From Hippasteria phrygiana (lineage: Eukaryota > Echinodermata > Asteroidea > Valvatida > Goniasteridae), in the NCBI GenBank assembly GCA_037893225.1, contig JAZGUH010000451.1, positions 1,692,001 to 1,756,000 on the forward strand: a stretch of 64,000 bases of DNA, given 5' to 3'. The notes below the pieces were generated by a model. The model saw only the letters and a list, made by a program, of their open reading frames with translations. It was not told the origin of the DNA and searched no databases. Of the stretch, positions 23,166 to 35,799 are shown in pieces. The position numbers were made by a program, and so were the translations under genes. Within the stretch, counting starts at the first letter, position 1. Each line of letters begins with the position of its first letter.

Positions 23166-24803
23166 CAGTAAACGGAAGAACGCACACAGAGTTCACAGGA
23201 AGAAATTTGTTGCGAGGTTTGAATTTTCTCGAAGAGTTCTAACGCTGTGAAGCTGGCGATGGTCTCAAATTGTTGCGCTAGATCTAAGCTACCCATACGT
23301 GTGAAAATTACTGGATTTGGTGAATATTTCATTCAATTATGAACAGGGAAAGGAGGGGCGTTCATCTGAAAATGTGGCAAACGTTAAGCAGTCACAATGC
23401 AGTAAACGGAAGAACGCACACAGAGTTCACGGGAAGAAATTTGTTGCGAGGTTTGAATTTTCTCGAAGAGTTCTAACGCTGTGAAGCTGGCGATGGTCTC
23501 AAATTGTTGCGCTAGATCTAAGCTACCCATACGTGTGAAAATTACTGGATTTGGTGAATATTTCATTCAATTATGAACAGGGAAAGGAGGGGCGTTCATC
23601 TGAAAATGTGGCAAACGTTAAGCAGTCACAATGCAGTAAACGGAAGAACGCACACAGAGTTCACGGGAAGAAATTTGTTGCGAGGTTTGAATTTTCTCGA
23701 AGAGTTCTAACGCTGTGAAGCTGGCGATAGTCTCAAATTGTTGCGCTAGATCTGAGCTACCAATACGTGTGAAAATTGCTGGATTTGGTCAATATCCCAA
23801 TAAATTATGAACAGGGAAAGGAGGGGCGTTCATCTGCACATTTGGCAAACGTTAAGCAGTCACAATGCAGTAAACGGGAGAACGCACACAGAGTTCACAG
23901 GAAGAAATTTGTTGCGAGGTTTGAATTTTCTCGAAGAGTTCTAACGCTGTGAAGCTGGCGATGGTCTCAAATTGTTGCGCTAGATCTAAGCTACCCATAC
24001 GTGTGAAAATTACTGGATTTGGTGAATATCCCATTCAATTATGAACAGGGAAAGGAGGGGCGTTCATCTGAAAATGTGGCAAACGTTAAGCAGTCACAAT
24101 GCAGTAAACGGAAGAACGCACACAGAGTTCACGGGAAGAAATTTGTTGCGAGGTTTGAATTTTCTCGAAGAGTTCTCACGCTATGAAGCTGGCGATGGTC
24201 TCAAATTGTTGCGCTAGATCTAAGCTACCCATACGTGTGAACATTACTGGATTTGGTCAATATCCCATTCAAATATGAACAGGGAAAGGAGGGTCGTTCA
24301 TCTGAAAATGTGGCAAACGTTAAGCAGTCACAATGCAGTAAACGGAAGAACGCACACGGAGTTCACAGGACGAAATTTGTTGCGAGGTTTGAATTTTCTC
24401 GAAGAGTTCTAACGCTGTGAAGCTGGCGATGGTCTCAAATTGTTGCGCTAGATCTAAGCTACCCATACGTGTGAAAATTACTGGATTTGGTGAATATCCC
24501 ATTCAATTATGAACAGGGAAAGGAGGGGCGTTCATCTGAAAATGTGGCAAACGTTAAGCAGTCACAATGCAGTAAACGGAAGAACGCACACAGAGTTCAC
24601 GGGAAGAAATTTGTTGCGAGGTTTGAATTTTCTCGAAGAGTTCTCACGCTATGAAGCTGGCGATGGTCTCAAATTGTTGCGCTAGATCTAAGCTACCCAT
24701 ACGTGTGAACATTACTTGATTTGGTCAATATCCCATTCAAATATGAACAGGGAAAGGAGGGTCGTTCATCTGAAAATGTGGCAAACGTTAAGCAGTCACA
24801 ATG
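23166..24803. repeat. Heptamer, copy 2
   Basis: It carries the same markers as copy 1 at +1,638: GATCTGAGC (23754), CACACGG (about 24357) and ACTTGATTT (about 24717). Identity stops at about 24838, just inside the next monomer, where GGAAG becomes GGACG. Confidence 0.87.
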
Positions 24804-27143
24804 CAGTAAACGGAAGAACGCACACAGAGTTCACAGGACGAAATTTGTTGCGAGGTTTGAATTTTCTCGAAGAGTTCTAACGCTGTGAAGCTGGCGATGG
24901 TCTCAAATTGTTGCGCTAGATCTAAGCTACCCATACGTGTGAAAATTACTGGATTTGGTGAATATTTCATTCAATTATGAACAGGGAAAGGAGGGTCGTT
25001 CATCTGAAAATGTGGCAAACGTTAAGCAGTCACAATGCAGTAAACGGAAGAACGCACACAGAGTTCACGGGAAGAAATTTGTTGCGAGGTTTGAATTTTC
25101 TCGAAGAGTTCTAACGCTGTGAAGCTGGCGATGGTCTCAAATTGTTGCGCTAGATCTAAGCTACCCATACGTGTGAAAATTACTGGATTTGGTCAATATC
25201 CCATTCAATTATGAACAGGGAAAGGAGGGGCGTTCATCTGAAAATGTGGCAAACGTTAAGCAATCACAATGCAGTAAACGGAAGAACGCACACAGAGTTC
25301 ACCGGAAGAAATTTGTTGCGAGGTTTGAATTTTCTCGAAGAGTTCTAACGCTGTGAAGCTGGCGATGGTCTCAAATTGTTGCGCTAGATCTAAGCTACCA
25401 ATACGTGTGAAAATTGCTAGATTTGGTCAATATCCCAATAAATTATGAACAGGGAAAGGAGGGGCGTTCATCTGAAAATGTGGCAAACGTTAAGCAGTCA
25501 CAATGCAGTAAACGGGAGAACGCACACAGAGTTCACAGGAAGAAATTTGTTGCGAGGTTTGAATTTTCTCGAAGAGTTCTAACGCTGTGAAGCTGGCGAT
25601 GGTCTCAAATTGTTGCGCTAGATCTAAGCTACCCATACGTGTGAAAATTACTGGATTTGGTCAATATCCCATTCAATTATGAACAGGGAAAGGAGGGGCG
25701 TTCATCTGAAAATGTGGCAAACGTTAAGCAGTCACAAGGTAGTAAACGGAAGAACGCACACAGAGTTCACGGGAAGAAATTTGTTGCGAGGTTTGAATTT
25801 TCTCGAAGAGTTCTCACGCTATGAAGCTGTCGATGGTCTCAAATTGTTGCGCTAGATCTAAGCTACCCATACGTGTGAACATTACTGGATTTGGTCAATA
25901 TCCCATTCAAATATGAACAGGGAAAGGAGGGTCGTTCATCTGAAAATGTGGCAAACGTTAAGCAGTCACAATGCAGTAAACGGAAGAACGCACACAGAGT
26001 TCACAGGAAGAAATTTGTTGCGAGGTTTGAATTTTCTCGAAGAGTTCTAACGCTGTGAAGCTGGCGATGGTCTCAAATTGTTGCGCTAGATCTAAGCTAC
26101 CCATACGTGTGAAAATTACTGGATTTGGTGAATATTTCATTCAATTATGAACAGGGAAAGGAGGGGCGTTCATCTGAAAATGTGGCAAACGTTAAGCAGT
26201 CACAATGCAGTAAACGGAAGAACGCACACAGAGTTCACGGGAAGAAATTTGTTGCGAGGTTTGAATTTTCTCGAAGAGTTCTAACGCTGTGAAGCTGGCG
26301 ATGGTCTCAAATTGTTGCGCTAGATCTAAGCTACCCATACGTGTGAAAATTACTGGATTTGGTGAATATTTCATTCAATTATGAACAGGGAAAGGAGGGG
26401 CGTTCATCTGAAAATGTGGCAAACGTTAAGCAGTCACAATGCAGTAAACGGAAGAACGCACACAGAGTTCACGGGAAGAAATTTGTTGCGAGGTTTGAAT
26501 TTTCTCGAAGAGTTCTAACGCTGTGAAGCTGGCGATAGTCTCAAATTGTTGCGCTAGATCTGAGCTACCAATACGTGTGAAAATTGCTGGATTTGGTCAA
26601 TATCCCAATAAATTATGAACAGGGAAAGGAGGGGCGTTCATCTGCACATTTGGCAAACGTTAAGCAGTCACAATGCAGTAAACGGGAGAACGCACACAGA
26701 GTTCACAGGAAGAAATTTGTTGCGAGGTTTGAATTTTCTCGAAGAGTTCTAACGCTGTGAAGCTGGCGATGGTCTCAAATTGTTGCGCTAGATCTAAGCT
26801 ACCCATACGTGTGAAAATTACTGGATTTGGTGAATATCCCATTCAATTATGAACAGGGAAAGGAGGGGCGTTCATCTGAAAATGTGGCAAACGTTAAGCA
26901 GTCACAATGCAGTAAACGGAAGAACGCACACAGAGTTCACGGGAAGAAATTTGTTGCGAGGTTTGAATTTTCTCGAAGAGTTCTCACGCTATGAAGCTGG
27001 CGATGGTCTCAAATTGTTGCGCTAGATCTAAGCTACCCATACGTGTGAACATTACTGGATTTGGTCAATATCCCATTCAAATATGAACAGGGAAAGGAGG
27101 GTCGTTCATCTGAAAATGTGGCAAACGTTAAGCAGTCACAATG
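24804..27143. repeat. Second decamer family, full copy
   Basis: Ten monomers: G, K, N, I, LJ, G, T, H, I, J. The T-H-I-J part also matches the heptamers at offset 2,808 and has the GATCTGAGC marker (26562). The decamer therefore looks assembled from an insertion next to a heptamer-derived segment. Confidence 0.82.
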
Positions 27144-28781
27144 CAGTAAACGGAAGAACGCACACGGAGTTCACAGGACGAAATTTGTTGCGAGGTTTGA
27201 ATTTTCTCGAAGAGTTCTAACGCTGTGAAGCTGGCGATGGTCTCAAATTGTTGCGCTAGATCTAAGCTACCCATACGTGTGAAAATTACTGGATTTGGTG
27301 AATATTTCATTCAATTATGAACAGGGAAAGGAGGGTCGTTCATCTGAAAATGTGGCAAACGTTAAGCAGTCACAATGCAGTAAACGGAAGAACGCACACA
27401 GAGTTCACGGGAAGAAATTTGTTGCGAGGTTTGAATTTTCTCGAAGAGTTCTAACGCTGTGAAGCTGGCGATGGTCTCAAATTGTTGCGCTAGATCTAAG
27501 CTACCCATACGTGTGAAAATTACTGGATTTGGTCAATATCCCATTCAATTATGAACAGGGAAAGGAGGGGCGTTCATCTGAAAATGTGGCAAACGTTAAG
27601 CAATCACAATGCAGTAAACGGAAGAACGCACACAGAGTTCACCGGAAGAAATTTGTTGCGAGGTTTGAATTTTCTCGAAGAGTTCTAACGCTGTGAAGCT
27701 GGCGATGGTCTCAAATTGTTGCGCTAGATCTAAGCTACCAATACGTGTGAAAATTGCTAGATTTGGTCAATATCCCAATAAATTATGAACAGGGAAAGGA
27801 GGGGCGTTCATCTGAAAATGTGGCAAACGTTAAGCAGTCACAATGCAGTAAACGGGAGAACGCACACAGAGTTCACAGGAAGAAATTTGTTGCGAGGTTT
27901 GAATTTTCTCGAAGAGTTCTAACGCTGTGAAGCTGGCGATGGTCTCAAATTGTTGCGCTAGATCTAAGCTACACATACGTGTGAAAATTACTGGATTTGG
28001 TCAATATCCCATTCAATTATGAACAGGGAAAGGAGGGGCGTTCATCTGAAAATGTGGCAAACGTTAAGCAGTCACAAGGTAGTAAACGGAAGAACGCACA
28101 CAGAGTTCACGGGAAGAAATTTGTTGCGAGGTTTGAATTTTCTCGAAGAGTTCTCACGCTATGAAGCTGTCGATGGTCTCAAATTGTTGCGCTAGATCTA
28201 AGCTACCCATACGTGTGAACATTACTGGATTTGGTCAATATCCCATTCAAATATGAACAGGGAAAGGAGGGTCGTTCATCTGAAAATGTGGCAAACGTTA
28301 AGCAGTCACAATGCAGTAAACGGAAGAACGCACACAGAGTTCACAGGAAGAAATTTGTTGCGAGGTTTGAATTTTCTCGAAGAGTTCTAACGCTGTGAAG
28401 CTGGCGATGGTCTCAAATTGTTGCGCTAGATCTAAGCTACCCATACGTGTGAAAATTACTGGATTTGGTGAATATTTCATTCAATTATGAACAGGGAAAG
28501 GAGGGGCGTTCATCTGAAAATGTGGCAAACGTTAAGCAGTCACAATGCAGTAAACGGAAGAACGCACACAGAGTTCACGGGAAGAAATTTGTTGCGAGGT
28601 TTGAATTTTCTCGAAGAGTTCTAACGCTGTGAAGCTGGCGATAGTCTCAAATTGTTGCGCTAGATCTAAGCTACCAATACGTGTGAAAATTGCTGGATTT
28701 GGTCAATATCCCAATAAATTATGAACAGGGAAAGGAGGGGCGTTCATCTGAAAATGTGGCAAACGTTAAGCAGTCACAATG
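27144..28781. repeat. Second decamer family, shortened copy (seven monomers)
   Basis: G, K, N, I, LJ, G repeat the previous block at offset 2,340. The T-H-I-J end is replaced by a single H (28548) leading into A. CTACACATACG at about 27973 is private. The first G combines the CACACGG marker with a TTTCATT end, so the breakpoint lies inside it. Confidence 0.8.
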
Positions 28782-30652
28782 CAGTAAACGGAAGAACGCA
28801 CACAGAGTTCACGGAAAGAAATTTGTTGCGAGGTTTGAATTTTCTCGAAGAGTTCTAACGCTGTGAAGCTGGCGATGGTCTGAAATTGTTGCGCTATATC
28901 TAAGCTACCCATACGTGTGAAAATTGCTGGATTTGGTCAATATCCTATTAAATTATGAACAGGGAAAGGAGGGGCGTTCATCTGAAAATTTGGCAAACGT
29001 TAAGCAGCCACAATGCAGTAAACGGGAGAACGCACACAGAGTTCACGGGAAGAAATTTGTTGCGAGGTTTGAATTTTCTCGAAGAGTTCTAACGCTGTGA
29101 AGCTGGCGATAGTCTCAAATTGTTGCGCTAGATCTAAGCTACCAATACGTGTGAAAATTGCTGGATTTGGTCAATATCCCAATAAATTATGAACAGGGAA
29201 AGGAGGGGCGTTCATCTGAAAATTTGGCAAACGTTAAGCAGTCACAATGCAGTAAACGGGAGAACGCACAAAGAGTTCACAGGAAAAAAATGTTGCGAGG
29301 TTTGAATTTTCTCGAAGAGTTCTAACGCTGTGAAGCTGGCGATGGTCTCAAATTGTTGCGCTAGATCTAAGCTACCCATACGTGTGAAAATTACTGGATT
29401 TGGTGAATATTTCATTCAATTATGAACAGAGAAAGGAGGGTCGTTCATCTGAAAATGTGGCAAACGTTAAGCAGTCACAATGCAGTAAACGGAAGAACGC
29501 ACACAGAGTTCACAGGAAGAAATTTGTTGCGAGGTTTGAATTTTCTCGAAGAGTTCTAACGCTGTGAAGCTGGCGATGGTCTCAAATTGTTGCGCTAGAT
29601 CTAAGCTACCCATACGTGTGAAAATTACTGGATTTGGTGAATATCCCATTCAATTATGAACAGGGAAAGGAGGGGCGTTCATCTGAAAATGTGGCAAACG
29701 TTAAGCAATCACAATGCAGTAAACGGAAGAACGCACACAGAGTTCACCGGAAGAAATTTGTTGCGAGGTTTGAATTTTCTCGAAGAGTTCTAACGCTGTG
29801 AAGCTGGCGATGGTCTCAAATTGTTGCGCTAGATCTAAGCTACCAATACGTGTGAAAATTGCTAGATTTGGTCAATATCCCAGTAAATTATGAACAGGGA
29901 AAGGAGGGGCGTTCATCTGAAAATGTGGCAAACGTTAAGCAGTCACAATGCAGTAAACGGGAGAACGCACACAGAGTTCACAGGAAGAAATTTGTTGCGA
30001 GGTTTGAATTTTCTCGAAGAGTTCTCACGCTGTGAAGCTGGCGATGGTCTCAAATTGTTGCGCTAGATCTAAGCTACCCATACGTGTGAAAATTACTGGA
30101 TTTGGTCAATATCCCATTCAATTATGAACAGGGAAAGGAGGGGCGTTCATCTGAAAATGTGGCAAACGTTAAGCAGTCACAATGCAGTAAACGGAAGAAC
30201 GCACACAGAGTTCACGGGAAGAAATTTGTTGCGAGGTTTGAATTTTCTCGAAGAGTTCTAACGCTATGAAGCTGGCGATGGTCTCAAATTGTTGCGCTAG
30301 ATCTAAGCTACCCATACGTGTGAAAATTACTGGATTTGGTGAATATTTCATTCAATTATGAACAGGGAAAGGAGGGGCGTTCATCTGAAAATGTGGCAAA
30401 CGTTAAGCAGTCACAATGCAGTAAACGGAAGAACGCACACAGAGTTCACGGGAAGAAATTTGTTGCGAGGTTTGAATTTTCTCGAAGAGTTCTAACGCTG
30501 TGAAGCTGGCGATAGTCTCAAATTGTTGCGCTAGATCTAAGCTACCAATACGTGTGAAAATTGCTGGATTTGGTCAATATCCCAATAAATTATGAACAGG
30601 GAAAGGAGGGGCGTTCATCTGAAAATGTGGCAAACGTTAAGCAGTCACAATG
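28782..30652. repeat. Higher-order block 3 (A-anchored, 8 monomers)
   Basis: A-B-C-D-N-I-T-H, 1,871 bp. N ends in CCCAGTAAA (about 29881) instead of CCCAATAA, a change shared only with 33625. T (30185) has CTATGAAG, which sets it apart from the earlier T monomers. Confidence 0.87.
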
Positions 30653-33600
30653 CAGTAAACGGAAGAACGCACACAGAGTTCACGGAAAGAAATTTGTTGC
30701 GAGGTTTGAATTTTCTCGAAGAGTTCTAACGCTGTGAAGCTGGCGATGGTCTGAAATTGTTGCGCTATATCTAAGCTACCCATACGTGTGAAAATTGCTG
30801 GATTTGGTCAATATCCTATTAAATTATGAACAGGGAAAGGAGGGGCGTTCATCTGAAAATTTGGCAAACGTTAAGCAGCCACAATGCAGTAAACGGGAGA
30901 ACGCACACAGAGTTCACGGGAAGAAATTTGTTGCGCGGTTTGAATTTTCTCGAAGAGTTCTAACGCTGTGAAGCTGGCGATAGTCTCAAATTGTTGCGCT
31001 AGATCTAAGCTACCAATACGTGTGAAAATTGCTGGATTTGGTCAATATCCCAATAAATTATGAACAGGGAAAGGAGGGGCGTTCATCTGAAAATTTGGCA
31101 AACGTTAAGCAGTCACAATGCAGTAAACGGGAGAACGCACAAAGAGTTCACAGGAAAAAAATGTTGCGAGGTTTGAATTTTCTCGAAGAGTTCTAACGCT
31201 GTGAAGCTGGCGATGGTCTCAAATTGTTGCGCTAGATCTAAGCTACCCATACGTGTGAAAATTACTGGATTTGGTGAATATTTCATTCAATTATGAACAG
31301 AGAAAGGAGGGTCGTTCATCTGAAAATGTGGCAAACGTTAAGCAGTCACAATGCAGTAAACGGAAGAACGCACACAGAGTTCACAGGAAGAAATTTGTTG
31401 CGAGGTTTGAATTTTCTCGAAGAGTTCTAACGCTGTGAAGCTGGCGATGGTCTCAAATTGTTGCGCTAGATCTAAGCTACCCATACGTGTGAAAATTACT
31501 GGATTTGGTGAATATCCCATTCAATTATGAACAGGGAAAGGAGGGGCGTTCATCTGAAAATGTGGCAAACGTTAATCAGTCACAATGCAGTAAACGGGAG
31601 AACGCACACAGAGTTCACAGGAAGAAATTTGTTGCGAGGTTTGAATTTTCTCGAAGAGTTCTAACGCTGTGAAGCTGGCGATGGTCTCAAATTGTTGCGC
31701 TAGATCTAAGCTACCCATACGTGTGAAAATTACTGGATTTGGTCAATATCCCATTCAATTATGAACAGGGAAAGGAGGGGCGTTCATCTGAAAATGTGGC
31801 AAACGTTAAGCAGTCACAAGGTAGTAAACGGAAGAACGCACACAGAGTTCACGGGAAGAAATTTGTTGCGAGGTTTGAATTTTCTCGAAGAGTTCTCACG
31901 CTATGAAGCTGTCGATGGTCTCAAATTGTTGCGCTAGATCTAAGCTACCCATACGTGTGAAAATTACTGGATTTGGTGAATATTTCATTCAATTATGAAC
32001 AGAGAAAGGAGGGTCGTTCATCTGAAAATGTGGCAAACGTTAAGCAGTCACAATGCAGTAAACGGAAGAACGCACACAGAGTTCACAGGAAGAAATTTGT
32101 TGCGAGGTTTGAATTTTCTCGAAGAGTTCTAACGCTGTGAAGCTGGCGATGGTCTCAAATTGTTGCGCTAGATCTAAGCTACCCATACGTGTGAAAATTA
32201 CTGGATTTGGTGAATATCCCATTCAATTATGAACAGGGAAAGGAGGGGCGTTCATCTGAAAATGTGGCAAACGTTAAGCAATCACAATGCAGTAAACGGA
32301 AGAACGCACACAGAGTTCACGGAAAGAAATTTGTTGCGAGGTTTGAATTTTCTCGAAGAGTTCTAACGCTGTGAAGCTGGCGATGGTCTCAAATTGTTGC
32401 GCTAGATCTAAGCTACCAATACGTGTGAAAATTACTGGATTTGGTGAATATTTCATTCAATTATGAACAGGGAAAGGAGGGTCGTTCATCTGAAAATGTG
32501 GCAAACGTTAAGCAGTCACAATGCAGTAAACGGAAGAACGCACACAGAGTTCACGGGAAGAAATTTGTTGCGAGGTTTGAATTTTCTCGAAGAGTTCTCA
32601 CGCTATGAAGCTGGCGATGGTCTCAAATTGTTGCGCTAGATCTAAGCTACCCATACGTGTGAACATTACCGGATTTGGTCAATATCCCATTCAAATGTGA
32701 ACAGGGAAAGGAGGGTCGTTCATCTGAAAATGTGGCAAACGTTAAGCAGTCACAATGCAGTAAACGGAAGAACGCACACAGAGTTCACAGGAAGAAATTT
32801 GTTGCGAGGTTTGAATTTTCTCGAAGAGTTCTAACGCTGTGAAGCTGGCGATGGTCTCAAATTGTTGCGCTAGATCTAAGCTACCCATACGTGTGAAAAT
32901 TACTGGATTTGGTGAATATTTCATTCAATTATGAACAGGGAAAGGAGGGGCGTTCATCTGAAAATGTGGCAAACGTTAAGCAGTCACAATGCAGTAAACG
33001 GAAGAACGCACACAGAGTTCACGGGGAAGAAATTTGTTGCGAGGTTTGAATTTTCTCGAAGAGTTCTAACGCTGTGAAGCTGGCGATAGTCTCAAATTGT
33101 TGCGCTAGATCTAAGCTACCAATACGTGTGAAAATTGCTGGATTTGGTCAATATCCCAATAAATTATGAACAGGGAAAGGAGGGGCGTTCATCTGCACAT
33201 TTGGCAAACGTTAAGCAGTCACAATGCAGTAAACGGGAGAACGCACACAGAGTTCACAGGAAGAAATTTGTTGCGAGGTTTGAATTTTCTCGAAGAGTTC
33301 TAACGCTGTGAAGCTGGCGATGGTCTCAAATTGTTGCGCTAGATCTAAGCTACCCATACGTGTGAAAATTACTGGATTTGGTGAATATCCCATTCAATTA
33401 TGAACAGGGAAAGGAGGGGCGTTCATCTGAAAATGTGGCAAACGTTAAGCAATCACAATGCAGTAAACGGAAGAACGCACACAGAGTTCACCGGAAGAAA
33501 TTTGTTGCGAGGTTTGAATTTTCTCGAAGAGTTCTAACGCTGTGAAGCTGGCGATGGTCTCAAATTGTTGCGCTAGATCTAAGCTACCAATACGTGTGAA

Positions 33601-34396
33601 CATTGCTAGATTTGGTCAATATCCCAGTAAATTATGAACAGGGAAAGGAGGGGCGTTCATCTGAAAATGTGGCAAACGTTAAGCAGTCACAATGCAGTAA
33701 ACGGGAGAACGCACACAGAGTTCACAGGAAGAAATTTGTTGCGAGGTTTGAATTTTCTCGAAGAGTTCTCACGCTGTGAAGCTGGCGATGGTCTCAAATT
33801 GTTGCGCTAGATCTAAGCTACCCATACGTGTGAAAATTACTGGATTTGGTCAATATCCCATTCAATTATGAACAGGGAAAGGAGGGGCGTTCATCTGAAA
33901 ATGTGGCAAACGTTAAGCAGTCACAATGCAGTAAACGGAAGAACGCGCACAGAGTTCACGGGAAGAAATTTGTTGCGAGGTTTGAATTTTCTCGAAGAGT
34001 TCTAACGCTATGAAGCTGGCGATGGTCTCAAATTGTTGCGCTAGATCTAAGCTACCCATACGTGTGAAAATTACTGGATTTGGTGAATATTTCATTCAAT
34101 TATGAACAGGGAAAGGAGGGGCGTTCATCTGAAAATGTGGCAAACGTTAAGCAGTCACAATGCAGTAAACGGAAGAACGCACACAGAGTTCACGGGAAGA
34201 AATTTGTTGCGAGGTTTGAATTTTCTCGAAGAGTTCTAACGCTGTGAAGCTGGCGATAGTCTCAAATTGTTGCGCTAGATCTAAGCTACCAATACGTGTG
34301 AAAATTGCTGGATTTGGTCAATATCCCAATAAATTATGAACAGGGAAAGGAGGGGCGTTCATCTGAAAATGTGGCAAACGTTAAGCAGTCACAATG
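30653..34396. repeat. Higher-order block 4 (A-anchored, 16 monomers)
   Basis: A-B-C-D-I-L, then D-E-F-G-H-I, then N-I-T-H, 3,744 bp. It looks like block 3 with an L-D-E-F-G-H-I segment inserted. GTTAATCAG at about 31574 is private and lies at the D/I junction where the two blocks part. N-I-T-H repeats block 3 at offset 3,744, with ACGCGCAC (about 33947) private. Confidence 0.86.
32056..33460. repeat. D-E-F-G-H-I module, copy 5
   Basis: This is the first copy whose H monomer (32992) has CACGGGGAAG, one G more than usual (run at 33023-33026), making it 235 bp. It is preceded by L, as copies 2 and 4 are. Confidence 0.87.
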
Positions 34397-35799
34397 CAGT
34401 AAACGGAAGAACGCACACAGAGTTCACGGAAAGAAATTTGTTGCGAGGTTTGAATTTTCTCGAAGAGTTCTAACGCTGTGAAGCTGGCGATGGTCTGAAA
34501 TTGTTGCGCTATATCTAAGCTACCCATACGTGTGAAAATTGCTGGATTTGGTCAATATCCTATTAAATTATGAACAGGGAAAGGAGGGGCGTTCATCTGA
34601 AAATTTGGCAAACGTTAAGCAGCCACAATGCAGTAAACGGGAGAACGCACACAGAGTTCACGGGAAGAAATTTGTTGCGAGGTTTGAATTTTCTCGAAGA
34701 GTTCTAACGCTGTGAAGCTGGCGATAGTCTCAAATTGTTGCGCTAGATCTAAGCTACCAATACGTGTGAAAATTGCTGGATTTGGTCAATATCCCAATAA
34801 ATTATGAACAGGGAAAGGAGGGGCGTTCATCTGAAAATTTGGCAAACGTTAAGCAGTCACAATGCAGTAAACGGGAGAACGCACAAAGAGTTCACAGGAA
34901 AAAAATGTTGCGAGGTTTGAATTTTCTCGAAGAGTTCTAACGCTGTGAAGCTGGCGATGGTCTCAAATTGTTGCGCTAGATCTAAGCTACCCATACGTGT
35001 GAAAATTACTGGATTTGGTGAATATTTCATTCAATTATGAACAGAGAAAGGAGGGTCGTTCATCTGAAAATGTGGCAAACGTTAAGCAGTCACAATGCAG
35101 TAAACGGAAGAACGCACACAGAGTTCACAGGAAGAAATTTGTTGCGAGGTTTGAATTTTCTCGAAGAGTTCTAACGCTGTGAAGCTGGCGATGGTCTCAA
35201 ATTGTTGCGCTAGATCTAAGCTACCCATACGTGTGAAAATTACTGGATTTGGTGAATATCCCATTCAATTATGAACAGGGAAAGGAGGGGCGTTCATCTG
35301 AAAATGTGGCAAACGTTAAGCAGTCACAATGCAGTAAACGGGAGAACGCACACAGAGTTCACAGGAAGAAATTTGTTGCGAGGTTTGAATTTTCTCGAAG
35401 AGTTCTCACGCTGTGAAGCTGGCGATGGTCTCAAATTGTTGCGCTAGATCTAAGCTACCAATACGTGTGAAAATTGCTAGATTTGGTCAATATCCCAATA
35501 AATTATGAACAGGGAAAGGAGGGGCGTTCATCTGAAAATGTGGCAAACGTTAAGCAGTCACAATGCAGTAAACGGGAGAACGCACACAGAGTTCACAGGA
35601 AGAAATTTGTTGCGAGGTTTGAATTTTCTCGAAGAGTTCTAACGCTGTGAAGCTGGCGATGGTCTCAAATTGTTGCGCTAGATCTAAGCTACCCATACGT
35701 GTGAAAATTACTGGATTTGGTCAATATCCCATTCAATTATGAACAGGGAAAGGAGGGGCGTTCATCTGAAAATGTGGCAAACGTTAAGCAGTCACAAGG

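Larger units (their letters stand above)
15679..28781. repeat. Higher-order block 2 (A-anchored, 56 monomers)
   Basis: The first 5.4 kb repeat the start of the window. Two heptamers (21528-24803), a decamer (24804-27143) and a shortened seven-monomer copy of that decamer (27144-28781) follow. The length is 56 x 234 minus 1, because of the C deletion at 16147-16379. Confidence 0.85.
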
